A stretch of 64,000 nt of DNA, taken from Maricaulis sp. (GTDB lineage Bacteria > Pseudomonadota > Alphaproteobacteria > Caulobacterales > Maricaulaceae). Location: NCBI RefSeq assembly GCF_030149425.1, contig NZ_JASBRQ010000053.1, positions 1 to 64,000 of the forward strand. The letters run 5' to 3'. Positions 1-10,203 of the stretch are shown piece by piece. The notes beneath the pieces were generated by a model that had not been told where the DNA came from, searched no databases, and saw nothing but the letters and a program-made list of their open reading frames with translations. The position numbers and the translations under genes were made by a program. Every line of letters starts with the position of its first letter. Position 1 is the first letter of the stretch.

Positions 1-25
1 AGGCCAACCGGAAAAGGATACATCG

Positions 26-880
26 ATGGCTCTCCCTGAATTCAGCATGCGCCAGCTGCTCGAAGCTGGCTGTCATTTCGGACACCAGACGCACCGCTGG
101 AACCCGAAGATGAAAGACTACATCTTCGGCGATCGCTCCAACATTCACATCATCGACCTGTCGCAGACGGTCCCGCTGCTGCACCAGGCCCTGGTGAAAG
201 TGCGCGAAACCGCTGCCAAGGGCGGCCGCGTTCTTTTCGTCGGCACCAAGCGTCAGGCCCAGGAGCCGATCGCTCAGGCAGCTGGCCGTTGCGCCCAGTA
301 CTACATGAACCAGCGCTGGCTCGGCGGTACGCTGACCAACTGGTCGACGATTTCGAACTCCATCCAGCGCCTGCGCGAACTGGAGGGCATGTTCGACAGC
401 GAGGGCGGCCTTGAAGGTCTGACCAAAAAAGAACAGCTGATGCTGACGCGTGAGCGCGACAAGCTGGAACGCTCGCTGGGCGGTATCAAGGACATGGGCG
501 GCACGCCGGACCTGATGTTCGTGATCGACACCAACAAGGAAGCGATCGCCATCCAGGAAGCCAAGAAGCTCGGCATTCCGGTTGTCGCCATCGTCGACAC
601 GAATTGTGACCCGGACCCGATCGACTTCCCGATCCCGGGCAATGACGACGCCAGCCGCGCGATCGCCCTGTACTGCGACCTCATTGCCGACGCCATCCTC
701 GACGGCATGGCCGACAGCCAGCTCGCCATGGGCGTTGACCTAGGCGAAGCTGAAGCCCCGGTCGAAGCCATGATCGAAGCGGAAGCTCCGGCTGCTGAAG
801 AAGCCGCTGCTGAAGCTCCGGCCGAAACCGCTGAAGCCCCGGCGGAAGCGTCCACCGACACCGACAAAACCGAAGCCTAA
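26..880 (+). CDS. rpsB: 30S ribosomal protein S2
   Basis: Structural protein of the small ribosomal subunit, 284 aa. The N-terminus ([19 protein letters not shown]) and the motif [10 protein letters not shown] are diagnostic for S2, as is the IDTNKE...[13 protein letters not shown] block in the centre. The last ~45 residues (from about residue 238) are a low-complexity Ala/Glu/Pro tail beyond the conserved core, a tail type common in alphaproteobacterial S2. An AAAAGGATA Shine-Dalgarno-like stretch precedes the ATG. It heads the rpsB-tsf pair that ends at the terminator at 1862. Identification is certain; the tail function is unknown. Confidence 0.98.
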   Translation: MALPEFSMRQLLEAGCHFGHQTHRWNPKMKDYIFGDRSNIHIIDLSQTVPLLHQALVKVRETAAKGGRVLFVGTKRQAQEPIAQAAGRCAQYYMNQRWLGGTLTNWSTISNSIQRLRELEGMFDSEGGLEGLTKKEQLMLTRERDKLERSLGGIKDMGGTPDLMFVIDTNKEAIAIQEAKKLGIPVVAIVDTNCDPDPIDFPIPGNDDASRAIALYCDLIADAILDGMADSQLAMGVDLGEAEAPVEAMIEAEAPAAEEAAAEAPAETAEAPAEASTDTDKTEA

Positions 881-916
881 CGGCTTCAACCGACCGAATA
901 CTCCAGGAGAATACCG

Positions 917-1852
917 ATGGCTGCAATTACGGCTGCACTGGTAAAAGAACTGCGCGAGAAAACCGGCGTAGGCATGATGGACTGCAAGAAAGCGCTGAAC
1001 GAGACGGACGGCGATTTCGAAGCCGCTGTCGACTGGCTGCGCAAGAAGGGCCTGTCCAAGGCTGCCAAGAAGGCTGATCGCGTCGCCGCTGAAGGCCTTG
1101 TCGCCGTTGCGACGGACGGCTCCAACGGCGCCGTTGTCGAGGTCAATTCCGAGACCGACTTCGTGGCCCGTAACGAGACCTTCCAGGCTGCAGTGAAGGA
1201 CATTGCGACCCTGGCCCTGACCACGGGCGGTGATGTCGACGCGCTCAAGGCAGCGTCCCTGCCGTCTGGCGAGACCGTCGAAGATAAGCTGACCAACCTG
1301 GTCGCCACGATCGGCGAGAACATGTCCCTGCGCCGCACCCAGGTCATCACGGCCGAGCCGGGTGTTGTCGCGTCCTACGTCCACAATGCCGAAGCTGACG
1401 GCATGGGCGCGCTCGGCGTGCTCGTGGGCCTGAAGTCGGAAGGCGACAAGGACAAGCTGGCCGAGCTGGGCCGCAAGATCGCCATGCACGTCGCGGCCGG
1501 CTCCCCGGCGGTTGCCGTCTCCGTCGACATTGACGGCGTCGACAGCGCGATTGCCGACAAGGAGCGCGAAGTCTTCGCCGACCAGGCGCGCGCCTCGGGC
1601 AAGCCGGACAACATCATCGAGAAGATGGTGGAAGGCCGCATGCGCAAATTCTTCGAGGAAGTCGTGCTCTTGAAGCAGGCTTTCGTCATGGACCCGGACC
1701 GCACCATCGAGAAGGTTCTCGAGGATGCCGGCAAGGAGCTCGGCTCCCCGGTCGAGATCACCGGCTTTGTCCGTATGGCCAAGGGCGAAGGTGTCGAGAA
1801 GAAAGAAGAAGACTTCGCTGCTGAAGTCGCGGCCGCTACCGGCCAAGCCTAA
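917..1852 (+). CDS. tsf: Elongation factor Ts
   Basis: Nucleotide exchange factor that regenerates EF-Tu-GTP. At 311 aa it is of normal length. The N-terminal UBA-like region carries the signature [16 protein letters not shown], and the core has the EF-Tu-contacting motif [13 protein letters not shown] at about residues 76-88. It lies 36 nt after rpsB with an AGGAG ribosome site (CCAGGAGAATACCG) before the ATG, so the two are presumably co-transcribed. A strong intrinsic terminator follows immediately. Confidence 0.98.
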   Translation: MAAITAALVKELREKTGVGMMDCKKALNETDGDFEAAVDWLRKKGLSKAAKKADRVAAEGLVAVATDGSNGAVVEVNSETDFVARNETFQAAVKDIATLALTTGGDVDALKAASLPSGETVEDKLTNLVATIGENMSLRRTQVITAEPGVVASYVHNAEADGMGALGVLVGLKSEGDKDKLAELGRKIAMHVAAGSPAVAVSVDIDGVDSAIADKEREVFADQARASGKPDNIIEKMVEGRMRKFFEEVVLLKQAFVMDPDRTIEKVLEDAGKELGSPVEITGFVRMAKGEGVEKKEEDFAAEVAAATGQA

Positions 1853-1861
1853 TCAAGCAAC

Positions 1862-1893
1862 ATGGCGGCGCTGTTTCAGCGCCGCCATTTTCT
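1862..1893 (+). terminator. Rho-independent terminator after tsf
   Basis: Perfect 12-bp stem: ATGGCGGCGCTG, loop TTT, CAGCGCCGCCAT, then a T-rich run. It separates the rpsB-tsf unit from pyrH, whose GTG start lies about 15 nt further on, so pyrH either has a promoter overlapping this region or is reached by read-through. Confidence 0.9.
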
Positions 1894-1907
1894 ATAGGCT
1901 GACCCTC

Positions 1908-2687
1908 GTGACTGATTCTGCTTCCTCCGCGCCTTCGGGCGATACAAACCCGCCGCAATTCCGGCGGGTTCTGCTCAAAGTGTCCGGCGAAGCCCTGATG
2001 GGTTCGCAGCAATTCGGCATTGATCTGGAAACCGCCAACCGGATCGCCGGCGAGGTCAAACAGGCCGTCGATGCAGGCACGGAAATGTGCCTGGTCATTG
2101 GCGGCGGAAATATCTTCCGTGGTCTGTCCGGCGCAGCCAAGGGCATGGACCGCACCGCCGCCGACTATATGGGCATGCTGGCAACGGTGATGAACGCCCT
2201 GGCGATGCAGACCGCTCTTGAAAGCATTGGTGTGCAGACCCGGGTGCAGTCCGCCATTCCCATGACCACGGTCTGCGAGCCCTATATCCGGCGCCGTGCC
2301 ACACGGCATATGGAAAAGGGCCGGGTGGTGATTTTCGCCGCCGGTACCGGCAACCCCTTCTTCACGACCGATACCGCTGCTGCCCTGCGCGCGGCAGAGA
2401 TGGGGTGCGATGCACTGGTCAAGGGCACCCAGGTCGATGGCGTCTACTCCGACGATCCGCGCAAAAACCCGGATGCGGAACGCTACGACCGGCTCGACTA
2501 TCTCGATGTGCTGACGCGCGATCTGAAGGTCATGGACGCTTCGGCGGTGACATTGATGCGCGAAAATGCGATTCCGATCGTGGTATTCGATATTCACACC
2601 AAGGGCGGCCTGGCCCAGGTGCTCGCCGGCGAGGGCGTCTGCACCATTATCGGTGAAGTCCGCGAGCCTGCGGCCGCCGGGGCCTGA
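1908..2687 (+). CDS. pyrH: Uridylate kinase (UMP kinase)
   Basis: Phosphorylates UMP to UDP with ATP in pyrimidine nucleotide synthesis. Hexameric amino-acid-kinase fold. The sequence shows [13 protein letters not shown] at the N-terminus, the glycine-rich [10 protein letters not shown], and [19 protein letters not shown] near the C-terminus, all typical of bacterial PyrH. The GTG at 1908 is chosen because the reading frame upstream runs through the tsf terminator; it gives 259 aa with a short ~18-residue leader before the conserved core. No strong Shine-Dalgarno is seen at this GTG, so the exact start is less certain than the identity. Confidence 0.95.
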   Translation: MTDSASSAPSGDTNPPQFRRVLLKVSGEALMGSQQFGIDLETANRIAGEVKQAVDAGTEMCLVIGGGNIFRGLSGAAKGMDRTAADYMGMLATVMNALAMQTALESIGVQTRVQSAIPMTTVCEPYIRRRATRHMEKGRVVIFAAGTGNPFFTTDTAAALRAAEMGCDALVKGTQVDGVYSDDPRKNPDAERYDRLDYLDVLTRDLKVMDASAVTLMRENAIPIVVFDIHTKGGLAQVLAGEGVCTIIGEVREPAAAGA

Positions 2688-2719
2688 ACCGTCCAAGACA
2701 ATAATAAGGGGAAACGTCC

Positions 2720-3283
2720 ATGAGCGATGTGGATTACGATGAGGCGGACCTGAAGCGCCGCATGGATGGCGCAGTGGATTCGCTGAAAAAGGAGTTCGGC
2801 GGTCTGCGTACTGGTCGCGCCAGTGCCGCGCTGCTCGATCCGATCAAGGTTGAGGCCTATGGCTCGCCGACGCCGATCAGCCAGGTGGGTACGGTTTCCG
2901 TTCCCGAACCGCGCATGATTTCGGTCCAGGTCTGGGACAAGGACCTTGTCGGCGCAGTGGACAAGGCGATCCGCAATTCCGCTCTTGGCCTTAACCCGGT
3001 GGTTGAAGGTCAGCTTCTGCGTATTCCGATCCCGCCGCTCAATGAAGAGCGCCGCGCCGAGATTGCCAAGCTTGCCGGCACCTATGCCGAGAATGCACGC
3101 GTGGCTGTGCGCAATGTGCGCCGCGACGGCATGGACGCGCTGAAGAAAATGGAAAAGGATGGCGATCTGTCCGAGGACGAGCACAAAATGTTCGCGGAAG
3201 ACGTCCAGAAACTGACTGATAATGCCATCAAGGGCATCGATGACAGCCTGAAGACCAAGCAAGAAGAGATTATGCAGGTCTGA
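2720..3283 (+). CDS. frr: Ribosome recycling factor
   Basis: Works with EF-G to dissociate post-termination ribosomes. At 187 aa it is the usual RRF length. Recognised by the motif [20 protein letters not shown] (residues ~30-49) and the C-terminal helical block ending in EIMQV. AAGGGGAAACG precedes the ATG. It lies 32 nt downstream of pyrH and 24 nt upstream of uppS in the conserved pyrH-frr-uppS-cdsA-dxr order. Confidence 0.97.
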   Translation: MSDVDYDEADLKRRMDGAVDSLKKEFGGLRTGRASAALLDPIKVEAYGSPTPISQVGTVSVPEPRMISVQVWDKDLVGAVDKAIRNSALGLNPVVEGQLLRIPIPPLNEERRAEIAKLAGTYAENARVAVRNVRRDGMDALKKMEKDGDLSEDEHKMFAEDVQKLTDNAIKGIDDSLKTKQEEIMQV

Positions 3284-3307
3284 TTGCCGGTTCTCGCGGA
3301 GACCAGA

Positions 3308-4045
3308 ATGACCGAGACGGCGCCCGCAACCCTGACTGTGCCGAGCCATGTGGCGATCATCATGGACGGCAATGGACGCTGGGCGAAACAACGCGGGCGG
3401 CCGCGTTCCTTTGGGCATTCCAAAGGTGTCGATGCGGTTCGCAAGACGGTTGAGGCAGCGGGCAAGCTTGGCATTCGCCATCTCACGCTTTTCAGCTTCT
3501 CTACGGAAAACTGGAACCGCCCGGCCGATGAGGTCGGAGCGCTGTTTGAATTGCTCAAGCGCTATGTCGAGGCTGACCTCAACACGCTCGACCGGCGCGG
3601 CGTAAAGGTGCAGGTCGCCGGGCGGCGCGATGACCTGTCTCCGGATATTCTGGAGATCATCGAACGCGCCGAACGCCAGACGGCCGACAATACGGACTTT
3701 TTCCTCACCATTGCCTTCAATTATGGCGGGCGCGATGAGATCGTCCGGGCTTGCCGCTCTATCGCCGACGATGTGGCTGGTGGGCAGATCGATCCTGCGC
3801 GAATTGATGAGGCATTGTTCAGCACACGGGTCGACACGGCCGGCATTCCCGATGTCGACCTCTTGATCCGCACCAGCGGCGAACAGCGCATTTCCAACTT
3901 CCTTCTGTGGCAGGCGGCCTATGCCGAGTTGCTGTTCCTGGATGTCTTGTGGCCGGATTTCTCGCCCGCTCATCTGGAAGGCGCTGTACGCGAATATGCG
4001 GCGCGTGACCGGCGCTATGGAGGCGTGAATGCCGGCGCGGCATGA
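3308..4045 (+). CDS. uppS: Isoprenyl transferase (undecaprenyl diphosphate synthase)
   Basis: Cis-prenyltransferase that builds the C55 lipid carrier for peptidoglycan and other envelope polymers. Motifs present: HVAIIMDGNGRWAK (catalytic Asp and diphosphate-binding Arg), FSTENWNRP, FNYGGRDEI and DLLIRTSGEQRISNF. The ATG at 3308 is preferred over an upstream in-frame TTG directly after the frr stop, because a GCGGAGA ribosome site precedes it and it gives 245 aa. The 3' end overlaps cdsA by 17 nt, implying translational coupling. Confidence 0.96.
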   Translation: MTETAPATLTVPSHVAIIMDGNGRWAKQRGRPRSFGHSKGVDAVRKTVEAAGKLGIRHLTLFSFSTENWNRPADEVGALFELLKRYVEADLNTLDRRGVKVQVAGRRDDLSPDILEIIERAERQTADNTDFFLTIAFNYGGRDEIVRACRSIADDVAGGQIDPARIDEALFSTRVDTAGIPDVDLLIRTSGEQRISNFLLWQAAYAELLFLDVLWPDFSPAHLEGAVREYAARDRRYGGVNAGAA

Positions 4046-4829
4046 TCCCGTATTCCGCAAGCGCCTGCTATCCGCCCTGATCCTTGGTCCACTTGCAGTT
4101 CTTTTGCTGTGGTATGGCGAGTTGGCCTTCACCGCCTGGGTCGCGGCCTTTGCGGCAGCCATGGCGTGGGAATGGATCCAGATGTCGGACCGCGAGGCTC
4201 CGCCGGTAGCCTATGCCATCGCCTGCGCAACCGCCTCAGGCACGGTCTTGCTTGCCGGACAGACCTCGATCACCGATGCGGTGATCTGGGGCGCTCTGGG
4301 GACATTGGGTAGCGGGGTCGAGCGCTGGCGTCGCGGCTGGTCTATGGAAGTGCTGGGCGTGCTTTATGTCGCGCTATCGGCAGCTTTGCTGGCCGCGATG
4401 CGAGCCCAGGAGCCGTCCGGGCTGGCGGCTGTCATCCTGCTGTTTTCCATCGTATGGGCGGCCGACAGTTTCGCCTACCTTGTGGGGACCTGGATCGGAG
4501 GACCCAAACTCGTGCCGCAGGCTAGCCCCAATAAAACCTGGTCAGGCTTCCTTGCCGGGCTCGCGGCCGGCATGGCAGCGGCCTGGGCGGCTGGCATGAT
4601 TTTCGGGCTGGAAACCGGGGCTGTTCTGATTTTCGGGCTTGTCGTTGCCGCTGCTGCAATTGCCGGTGATCTTGCCATGTCCTTGTTCAAGCGCTCGTTC
4701 GGGGTAAAGGATAGCGGTACGTTGATCCCTGGGCATGGCGGGGTGCTGGACCGCGTCGATGCGTTGATGCTGGCTGTCATCATTGCCGTGATCGCCCAGC
4801 GTTTTATTGATTTAGGATGGGCTTTGTGA
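4029..4829 (+). CDS. cdsA: Phosphatidate cytidylyltransferase
   Basis: Inner-membrane enzyme converting phosphatidic acid and CTP to CDP-diacylglycerol. The 266-aa protein is strongly hydrophobic with several membrane segments. The family signature is split over KTWSGFLAG and the C-terminal RSFGVKDSGTLIPGHGGVLDRVDAL, which holds the conserved catalytic Asp residues. It overlaps uppS upstream (17 nt) and dxr downstream (13 nt), so the three are likely translated in a coupled manner. Confidence 0.95.
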   Translation: MPARHDPVFRKRLLSALILGPLAVLLLWYGELAFTAWVAAFAAAMAWEWIQMSDREAPPVAYAIACATASGTVLLAGQTSITDAVIWGALGTLGSGVERWRRGWSMEVLGVLYVALSAALLAAMRAQEPSGLAAVILLFSIVWAADSFAYLVGTWIGGPKLVPQASPNKTWSGFLAGLAAGMAAAWAAGMIFGLETGAVLIFGLVVAAAAIAGDLAMSLFKRSFGVKDSGTLIPGHGGVLDRVDALMLAVIIAVIAQRFIDLGWAL

Positions 4830-6019
4830 GCGCACCGCGGCGGATATCCGTGCTGGGCGCGACCGGTTCTGTCGGCGCTGCGACCCTCGATCTGATCGAC
4901 CGGGCTTCGCCTGGGCAGTATGAAGTCGTCGCATTGACCGCGCGCACCAATGCTCGTGAGCTCGCGCGTTTGGCCATCCAGCACAAGGCCGAGTTTGTCG
5001 CCATAGCCGATCCGGCTTGCGAACCCGAATTGCGGCAGGCGCTCTTGGGGCAGCCCATCGAAATCGCCAGCGGTGAGGGTGGTGTCATCGAGGCTGCCCA
5101 ACGCCGGGCGGACTGGATCATGGCGGCCATTGTCGGTGCGGCAGGGCTGCGACCGACCCTGGCGGCCCTGCGACAGGGTACAGCCCTCGCATTCGCCAAT
5201 AAGGAATGTCTGGTGTGTGCCGGTGGGCTCTTCATGCAGGAAGCAGCCCGGTGCGGCACGCGTCTGCTGCCGGTCGATAGTGAACATAACGCCGTCTTTC
5301 AGGTGTTTAACGGGGCACACCGCGCGAACATCGATGCCATTACGCTGACGGCCTCCGGTGGCCCGTTCCGGAGCTGGGATGAAGTTCGCATGCAAAGTGC
5401 GGTGCGGGCAGACGCACTGGCGCACCCAACCTGGGATATGGGCGCAAAGATCAGCATCGATAGCGCGACGATGATGAATAAAGGTCTGGAGGTGATCGAG
5501 GCCTGCTGGCTGTTTGATCTGCCAGAGGACCAGGTTCGCGTCGTTGTGCATCCGCAATCCATCGTCCATGGCATGGTGCATTACGGTGATGGTAGCGTCT
5601 TGGCCCAGATGGGGTCTCCCGACATGCGGACGCCGATTGCGCATGCCCTGGCCTGGCCCGAGCGCATGACCGCACCGGTGGAACGGCTCGATCTGATACA
5701 GGCCGGCCGTCTCGATTTTGAACCTCCGGACCTGGAGCGCTTTCCGGCCCTGCGGCTGGCGCGCGAGGCGGTTCAGGCGGGGGGCATTGCGCCCACCGTA
5801 CTCAACGCTGCCAACGAGATCGCAGTAGCGGCCTTTCTGGACGACCGGATCGGCTTTCTTGACATCGCCGCAAGTGTTGCCGAGGCTCTGGACCGAGCGG
5901 CGGGGGATGAGGACATGCCGTCGCAATTAGGGGCGTTCGACGACGTGTTCGCGATTGATAAGCGGGCGAGGGAGCTGGCACGCGACTTGATGGGCGTGCC
6001 GGCCGCACAGAACGGATAA
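4817..6019 (+). CDS. dxr: 1-deoxy-D-xylulose 5-phosphate reductoisomerase
   Basis: Second enzyme of the MEP pathway, forming MEP from DXP with NADPH; it supplies precursors for the neighbouring uppS. The NADPH-binding motif VLGATGSVG is at the N-terminus. NKECLVCAG, PVDSEHNAVFQ (metal-binding Asp/Glu) and SGGPFR are characteristic. Length 400 aa. The start may be the ATG at 4817 or a GTG at 4826 that overlaps the cdsA stop (GTGA) and has TTAGGATGG just upstream; the difference is only three residues. Confidence 0.95.
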   Translation: MGFVSAPRRISVLGATGSVGAATLDLIDRASPGQYEVVALTARTNARELARLAIQHKAEFVAIADPACEPELRQALLGQPIEIASGEGGVIEAAQRRADWIMAAIVGAAGLRPTLAALRQGTALAFANKECLVCAGGLFMQEAARCGTRLLPVDSEHNAVFQVFNGAHRANIDAITLTASGGPFRSWDEVRMQSAVRADALAHPTWDMGAKISIDSATMMNKGLEVIEACWLFDLPEDQVRVVVHPQSIVHGMVHYGDGSVLAQMGSPDMRTPIAHALAWPERMTAPVERLDLIQAGRLDFEPPDLERFPALRLAREAVQAGGIAPTVLNAANEIAVAAFLDDRIGFLDIAASVAEALDRAAGDEDMPSQLGAFDDVFAIDKRARELARDLMGVPAAQNG

Positions 6020-6029
6020 GGATTTCCTC

Positions 6030-7208
6030 ATGAGCGTGATATTGGGCTCCCTGCTGGCCATCGTCTCCTTTGTGTTCCTGATCTCCATTGTCGTGGTGAT
6101 TCACGAGCTGGGGCATTACTGGGCCGGACGCTGGTGCGGTGTGCACGCAGAAGCCTTTTCCATGGGCTTCGGCCCGACCTTGATGTCCTGGCGGGACAAA
6201 CATGGGACGGTCTGGCGCATCGCGGCACTGCCGATCGGCGGCTATGTGAAGTTTCTCGGCGATGCCGGGGCTGCCAGCGAGCCCGATGCGGAGAAGCTGA
6301 AGGAGCTTCGAGAACGCATGGGGGACGCATCGGACAAGTGTTATCACTTCAAACCGATCTGGCAGCGGGCTTTCATCACGGCAGCCGGCCCCATCGCGAA
6401 CTTCATCCTCGCAATCTTCATTTTCGCGCTGCTGGCGCAGGTCTATGGCGAGCGCTATCTCGAGCCGGTGGTCGGGTCGGTTGTCGAGGGGTCGCCTGCT
6501 GCGGAAGCCGGTTTCCTGCCGGGTGACCGGATTACCGCTATCGGTGGCAAATCTGTTGATCGCTTCCGGGATATTCCCACCGAGGTGAGCTGGCGTCCGG
6601 GCGAGGAATTGCGCTTCGAGGTCGAGCGCAATGGTGAGACGGTCGTGATTCATGCCGCTTCGCGTTTGACCGAGGTCGAAGACCGTTTCGGTGGTGTCCG
6701 CGAGATCGCTCAGCTTGGACTGGGCTCCGGGCCCGGAGCCCAGATTGCCGAACGCAGCTATAATCCGTTCACGGCTGTGGCTCATGGCGTCAACCAGACC
6801 TGGACTGTGGTCAATATGACTGCGCGCTATGTGTCTTATGTGGTCACGCTGCGTGCGCCGCCGACCATGCTCAACGGTCCGCTCGGCATTGCCGAGGTGG
6901 CCGGTCAAACGGCGCAGGTCAGCGTTGAGGCGGGTCGGAACCCGGCAGAGAGCTTTTATTTCTGGCTGCGAAACATGATCAATCTGGCTGCTTTCCTGTC
7001 GGTCGGACTGGGATTGGTGAACCTGTTACCGATCCCGATCCTCGACGGCGGTCATTTAGTGTATTACGGCTATGAAGCGGTCGCGAGACGCCCGTTGAGC
7101 ATGAAAGCGCAACAACTTGGTTTTCAGTTGGGGCTTGCACTTGTGCTTGGGATGATGCTTTTAGCGACCTGGAACGATATTAACTACAAGCTCAGTCAAT
7201 GGTTTTGA
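6030..7208 (+). CDS. rseP: RIP metalloprotease RseP (site-2 protease)
   Basis: Intramembrane zinc protease that cleaves anti-sigma factors and signal peptide remnants. The HELGH zinc motif is at residues 25-29 in the first membrane helix. A central PDZ domain (around VVEGSPAAEAGFLPGDRI) follows, and the third zinc ligand lies in NLLPIPILDGGH near the C-terminus. Length 392 aa. It sits in the usual dxr-rseP-bamA order and its stop overlaps the proposed bamA start by 10 nt. Confidence 0.96.
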   Translation: MSVILGSLLAIVSFVFLISIVVVIHELGHYWAGRWCGVHAEAFSMGFGPTLMSWRDKHGTVWRIAALPIGGYVKFLGDAGAASEPDAEKLKELRERMGDASDKCYHFKPIWQRAFITAAGPIANFILAIFIFALLAQVYGERYLEPVVGSVVEGSPAAEAGFLPGDRITAIGGKSVDRFRDIPTEVSWRPGEELRFEVERNGETVVIHAASRLTEVEDRFGGVREIAQLGLGSGPGAQIAERSYNPFTAVAHGVNQTWTVVNMTARYVSYVVTLRAPPTMLNGPLGIAEVAGQTAQVSVEAGRNPAESFYFWLRNMINLAAFLSVGLGLVNLLPIPILDGGHLVYYGYEAVARRPLSMKAQQLGFQLGLALVLGMMLLATWNDINYKLSQWF

Positions 7209-9589
7209 CTGAGCTCAGAAAGCGGCGATCTTCCATGGCGAGTGTTTTGCGTGTGCTCTTCGCGGCCCTGATGACCTGCAGCCTGGGGGCGGCTGTACAG
7301 GCTCAGGATCCGGCATCTGAAACGGGGCAGCCCGCCGCCCAGGCTCAGCCGGTGATCCAGCAGATCCTGGTCCAGGGCAATCAGCGGGTCGAGGCCGATA
7401 CGGTCATCTCCTATCTGCTGATCCAGCCGGGCCAGCCCATGGACCCGCGCACTGTGAACCTGTCGATCCAGACACTGTTCGCAACCGGGCTGTTCTCTGA
7501 CGTGCAGATTGAAGATCGCGGCAATATCGCGGTCGTTCGCGTGCAGGAGAACCCGATCATCAACCGCGTGGTCCTGGAAGGGAACCGCGCGATCGACAAT
7601 GACAAGATCACCGATGAGATCCAGGCTCAGCCGCGCGCCATCTTCACCCGTGCCCGGGTTCAATCGGATGTGCAGCGAATCATCGAGGTTTATCGTCGTT
7701 CGGGCCGTTTTGCGGCGACCGTGACGCCGAAGATCATCGAGCTGCCGCAAAACCGCGTCGATCTCATCTTCGAAATTTCCGAAGGCCCGGTGACCGGTGT
7801 TCGCCGGATCAACTTCATAGGCAATGAAAGTTTCTCGGACCGCCGTCTGCGTCGCGAACTGGTGACCCAGGAATCGCGCTGGTGGCGTTTCTATTCCTCG
7901 AACGACAATTACGACCCGGATCGCCTGGAGTATGATCAGGAGTTGCTGCGCCAGTTCTACCAGAACCGTGGCTATGCCAACTTCCGCGTCCTGTCCTCTG
8001 TCGCCGAGCTGACGCCCGACCAGGAGAGCTTCTACCTCACCATCACCATTGATGAGGGCGAGGTCTATAACTTCGGCGAGATCACCGTCGACAGCCAGAT
8101 TGAAGAGCTCAACAACGAGTTCCTGCAGGCCATCCTGCCGATCACGACCGGCGACACCTATCGCGCGGATGCCATTGAGGCATCGATTGACACGCTGACC
8201 TTCGCAGCGGGCGCATCGGGCTATGCCTTCATCAATATCCGCCCGATCATCGAGCGTGACCGCGAGACCCAGACCGTCGATGTGAACTTCATTCTCGACG
8301 AAGGTCCGCGCGTCTATATCGAGCGCATTGATATCGTGAACAATACGCGGACGCTTGATCGCGTCATCCGGCGCGAACTTGATGTCGTTGAAGGCGATGC
8401 CTTCAACCGCGTCCTGATCGACCGCTCGCGTAATAATATTCGCCGTCTGGGCTTCTTCGAGGAAGTCGAAGTTACGGAAACCCCGGGTTCGAGCGCCGAC
8501 CGCGCGCGCCTGCAGGTGGATGTGACCGAGCAGCCGACCGGTGAGCTGGCCTTTGGTGCCGGTTTCTCCTCGACCGATGCCTTCCTGGTTGATCTGTCGA
8601 TTTCAGAGCGCAATCTGCGCGGCCGCGGTCAGTTCCTGCGGTTCCGCATCTCGGCCAGTTCGCGCCGGGAGACGATCGATATCCGCTTTACCGAGCCGCG
8701 TTTCCTGGACCGCAATCTGGCCGCCGGTTTCGACCTCTTCCGGGTCAATTCCGACTTCCTGAGCGAAGCGTCCTTCCAAACGGAATCGACCGGTGGCTCC
8801 GTGCGTCTCGGTTTCCCGGTGACGGCCAACACGAACATGCAGCTGCGCTACACGATCCGGAACGACAATGTCTTTGTCTTCTCCAGCGCTTCAGCTGCCC
8901 TGCAGGGCCAGTCCGGCAATCGGACGACCTCGGTTCTGGGCTACTCCTTCAGCTGGTCGCAGTTGAATGATCCGATCGAACCAAGCGACGGTTTCCGTCT
9001 CACGGTGAGCCAGGATCTCGCAGGTGTCGGTGGCGATGTGAACTATGTGCGTACCGAAATTCAGTCCGCCTTCTATTACGGACTGTGGCGCGACATGGTG
9101 GCGAGCTTCACCGCAAATACCGGTTTCATTCTGGGATGGGGCGGCGATTCAATCCGGATCAACGACCGTTTCTTCAAAGGCGGCAACAGCTTCCGTGGCT
9201 TTGACGTAGGCGGCTTGGGACCGCGTACTGTCTCGCGTAATGACGAAACCGGGGAATTGAATCGTGGCGATAGCCTGGGTGGCAGGCTTTATGCAATTGG
9301 CGCACTTGAAGTCAGCTTCCCGCTGGGACTGCCGGAGCAATACGGCATCAGCGGAAGCGTCTTCACTGAGTTTGGTACGCTGGGTCTCCTCGACTCCGTG
9401 GACCAGATTGACGAGGGAACGAGTCCGATCTTTACGGTCGACGATTTGGCGCTACGGGCTTCGGCTGGCGTGAGTATCTTCTGGGATTCTCCGTTCGGTC
9501 CGGTCCGTTTCGACTTCGCAGAGGCGTTTATGGCGGAAGAGTACGACAGAACGGAATTCTTCCGCTTCAGCACACGAACAGGGTTCTAA
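7199..9589 (+). CDS. bamA: Outer membrane protein assembly factor BamA
   Basis: Essential Omp85 protein that folds beta-barrel proteins into the outer membrane. A signal peptide ends near AAVQAQ. About five POTRA domains follow (approximately residues 45-430), then the 16-strand barrel with the conserved GGNSFRGF loop motif and a terminal Phe (FSTRTGF), the C-terminal outer-membrane signature. The first ATG (7199) overlaps rseP; an internal ATG at 7235 would give a more compact signal peptide and is equally possible. Length 796 aa from 7199. Confidence 0.96.
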   Translation: MVLTELRKRRSSMASVLRVLFAALMTCSLGAAVQAQDPASETGQPAAQAQPVIQQILVQGNQRVEADTVISYLLIQPGQPMDPRTVNLSIQTLFATGLFSDVQIEDRGNIAVVRVQENPIINRVVLEGNRAIDNDKITDEIQAQPRAIFTRARVQSDVQRIIEVYRRSGRFAATVTPKIIELPQNRVDLIFEISEGPVTGVRRINFIGNESFSDRRLRRELVTQESRWWRFYSSNDNYDPDRLEYDQELLRQFYQNRGYANFRVLSSVAELTPDQESFYLTITIDEGEVYNFGEITVDSQIEELNNEFLQAILPITTGDTYRADAIEASIDTLTFAAGASGYAFINIRPIIERDRETQTVDVNFILDEGPRVYIERIDIVNNTRTLDRVIRRELDVVEGDAFNRVLIDRSRNNIRRLGFFEEVEVTETPGSSADRARLQVDVTEQPTGELAFGAGFSSTDAFLVDLSISERNLRGRGQFLRFRISASSRRETIDIRFTEPRFLDRNLAAGFDLFRVNSDFLSEASFQTESTGGSVRLGFPVTANTNMQLRYTIRNDNVFVFSSASAALQGQSGNRTTSVLGYSFSWSQLNDPIEPSDGFRLTVSQDLAGVGGDVNYVRTEIQSAFYYGLWRDMVASFTANTGFILGWGGDSIRINDRFFKGGNSFRGFDVGGLGPRTVSRNDETGELNRGDSLGGRLYAIGALEVSFPLGLPEQYGISGSVFTEFGTLGLLDSVDQIDEGTSPIFTVDDLALRASAGVSIFWDSPFGPVRFDFAEAFMAEEYDRTEFFRFSTRTGF

Positions 9590-9593
9590 AGTT

Positions 9594-10184
9594 ATGAAAT
9601 TTCTCAAAGCATTTCTGCTTCTTCCGCTGGCGGTGGTGGCGCTCGCCGGTCCGGCGATGGCGCAGACCAAGGTGATCGTGATCGACCGCGACCGCGTCCT
9701 GGCTCAAAGCGAGGTCGGCCAGCATGTGGCCGAGCGCTTGAACACGATCCAGACCGAGATGGCCGCTGAGCTGCAGGCCATCGGCGCACCCCTCGCAACC
9801 GAGCGTGAAGCGCTTAATGCCGAAACCTCGAACATGACCCAGGCCGCTGTGCAGGCGCGTCCGGATCTGATGCAGCGTATCGAGACACTGAACCAGAATG
9901 CGGCAGCTTACGAGCAGGCCCGCCGCATCCGCGCGGAAGAATTGGAGCGCACGCGCGTCCAGGCCCTGCGCCCGGTTGGTGAAGCGCTCGATGCAATTGT
10001 ACAGCAGCTGGTGGCTGACGAAGCGCCTGACCTGCTGATCGATCGCTCGGTGGTTTATTACGCCAGCGAGAGCGTCGATATGAGCCAGCAGCTGATCACC
10101 CAGCTCAACGCTCAACTGCCGACCGTTCCGGTCAACCGGGTCCGCGTGTCTGTCGATCCGGCTGCCTCGGAAGGCGGCGAGTAA
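9594..10184 (+). CDS. skp: OmpH/Skp family periplasmic chaperone
   Basis: Periplasmic holdase for unfolded outer-membrane proteins, encoded directly after bamA (4-nt gap), its functional partner. The 196-aa protein has a cleavable signal peptide ending in AGPAMAQ, followed by VIVIDRDRVLAQSEVG, matching the start of the OmpH domain. The central region is long, charged and helical, consistent with the coiled-coil tentacles. Sequence conservation is low as is normal for the family; the context supports the call. Confidence 0.9.
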   Translation: MKFLKAFLLLPLAVVALAGPAMAQTKVIVIDRDRVLAQSEVGQHVAERLNTIQTEMAAELQAIGAPLATEREALNAETSNMTQAAVQARPDLMQRIETLNQNAAAYEQARRIRAEELERTRVQALRPVGEALDAIVQQLVADEAPDLLIDRSVVYYASESVDMSQQLITQLNAQLPTVPVNRVRVSVDPAASEGGE

Positions 10185-10203
10185 GACAAGGATCGGATGA
10201 CAC

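Noticed and set aside
740-1846. 368-codon frame antisense to tsf
   Set aside because: tsf is certain; this is a codon-bias shadow.
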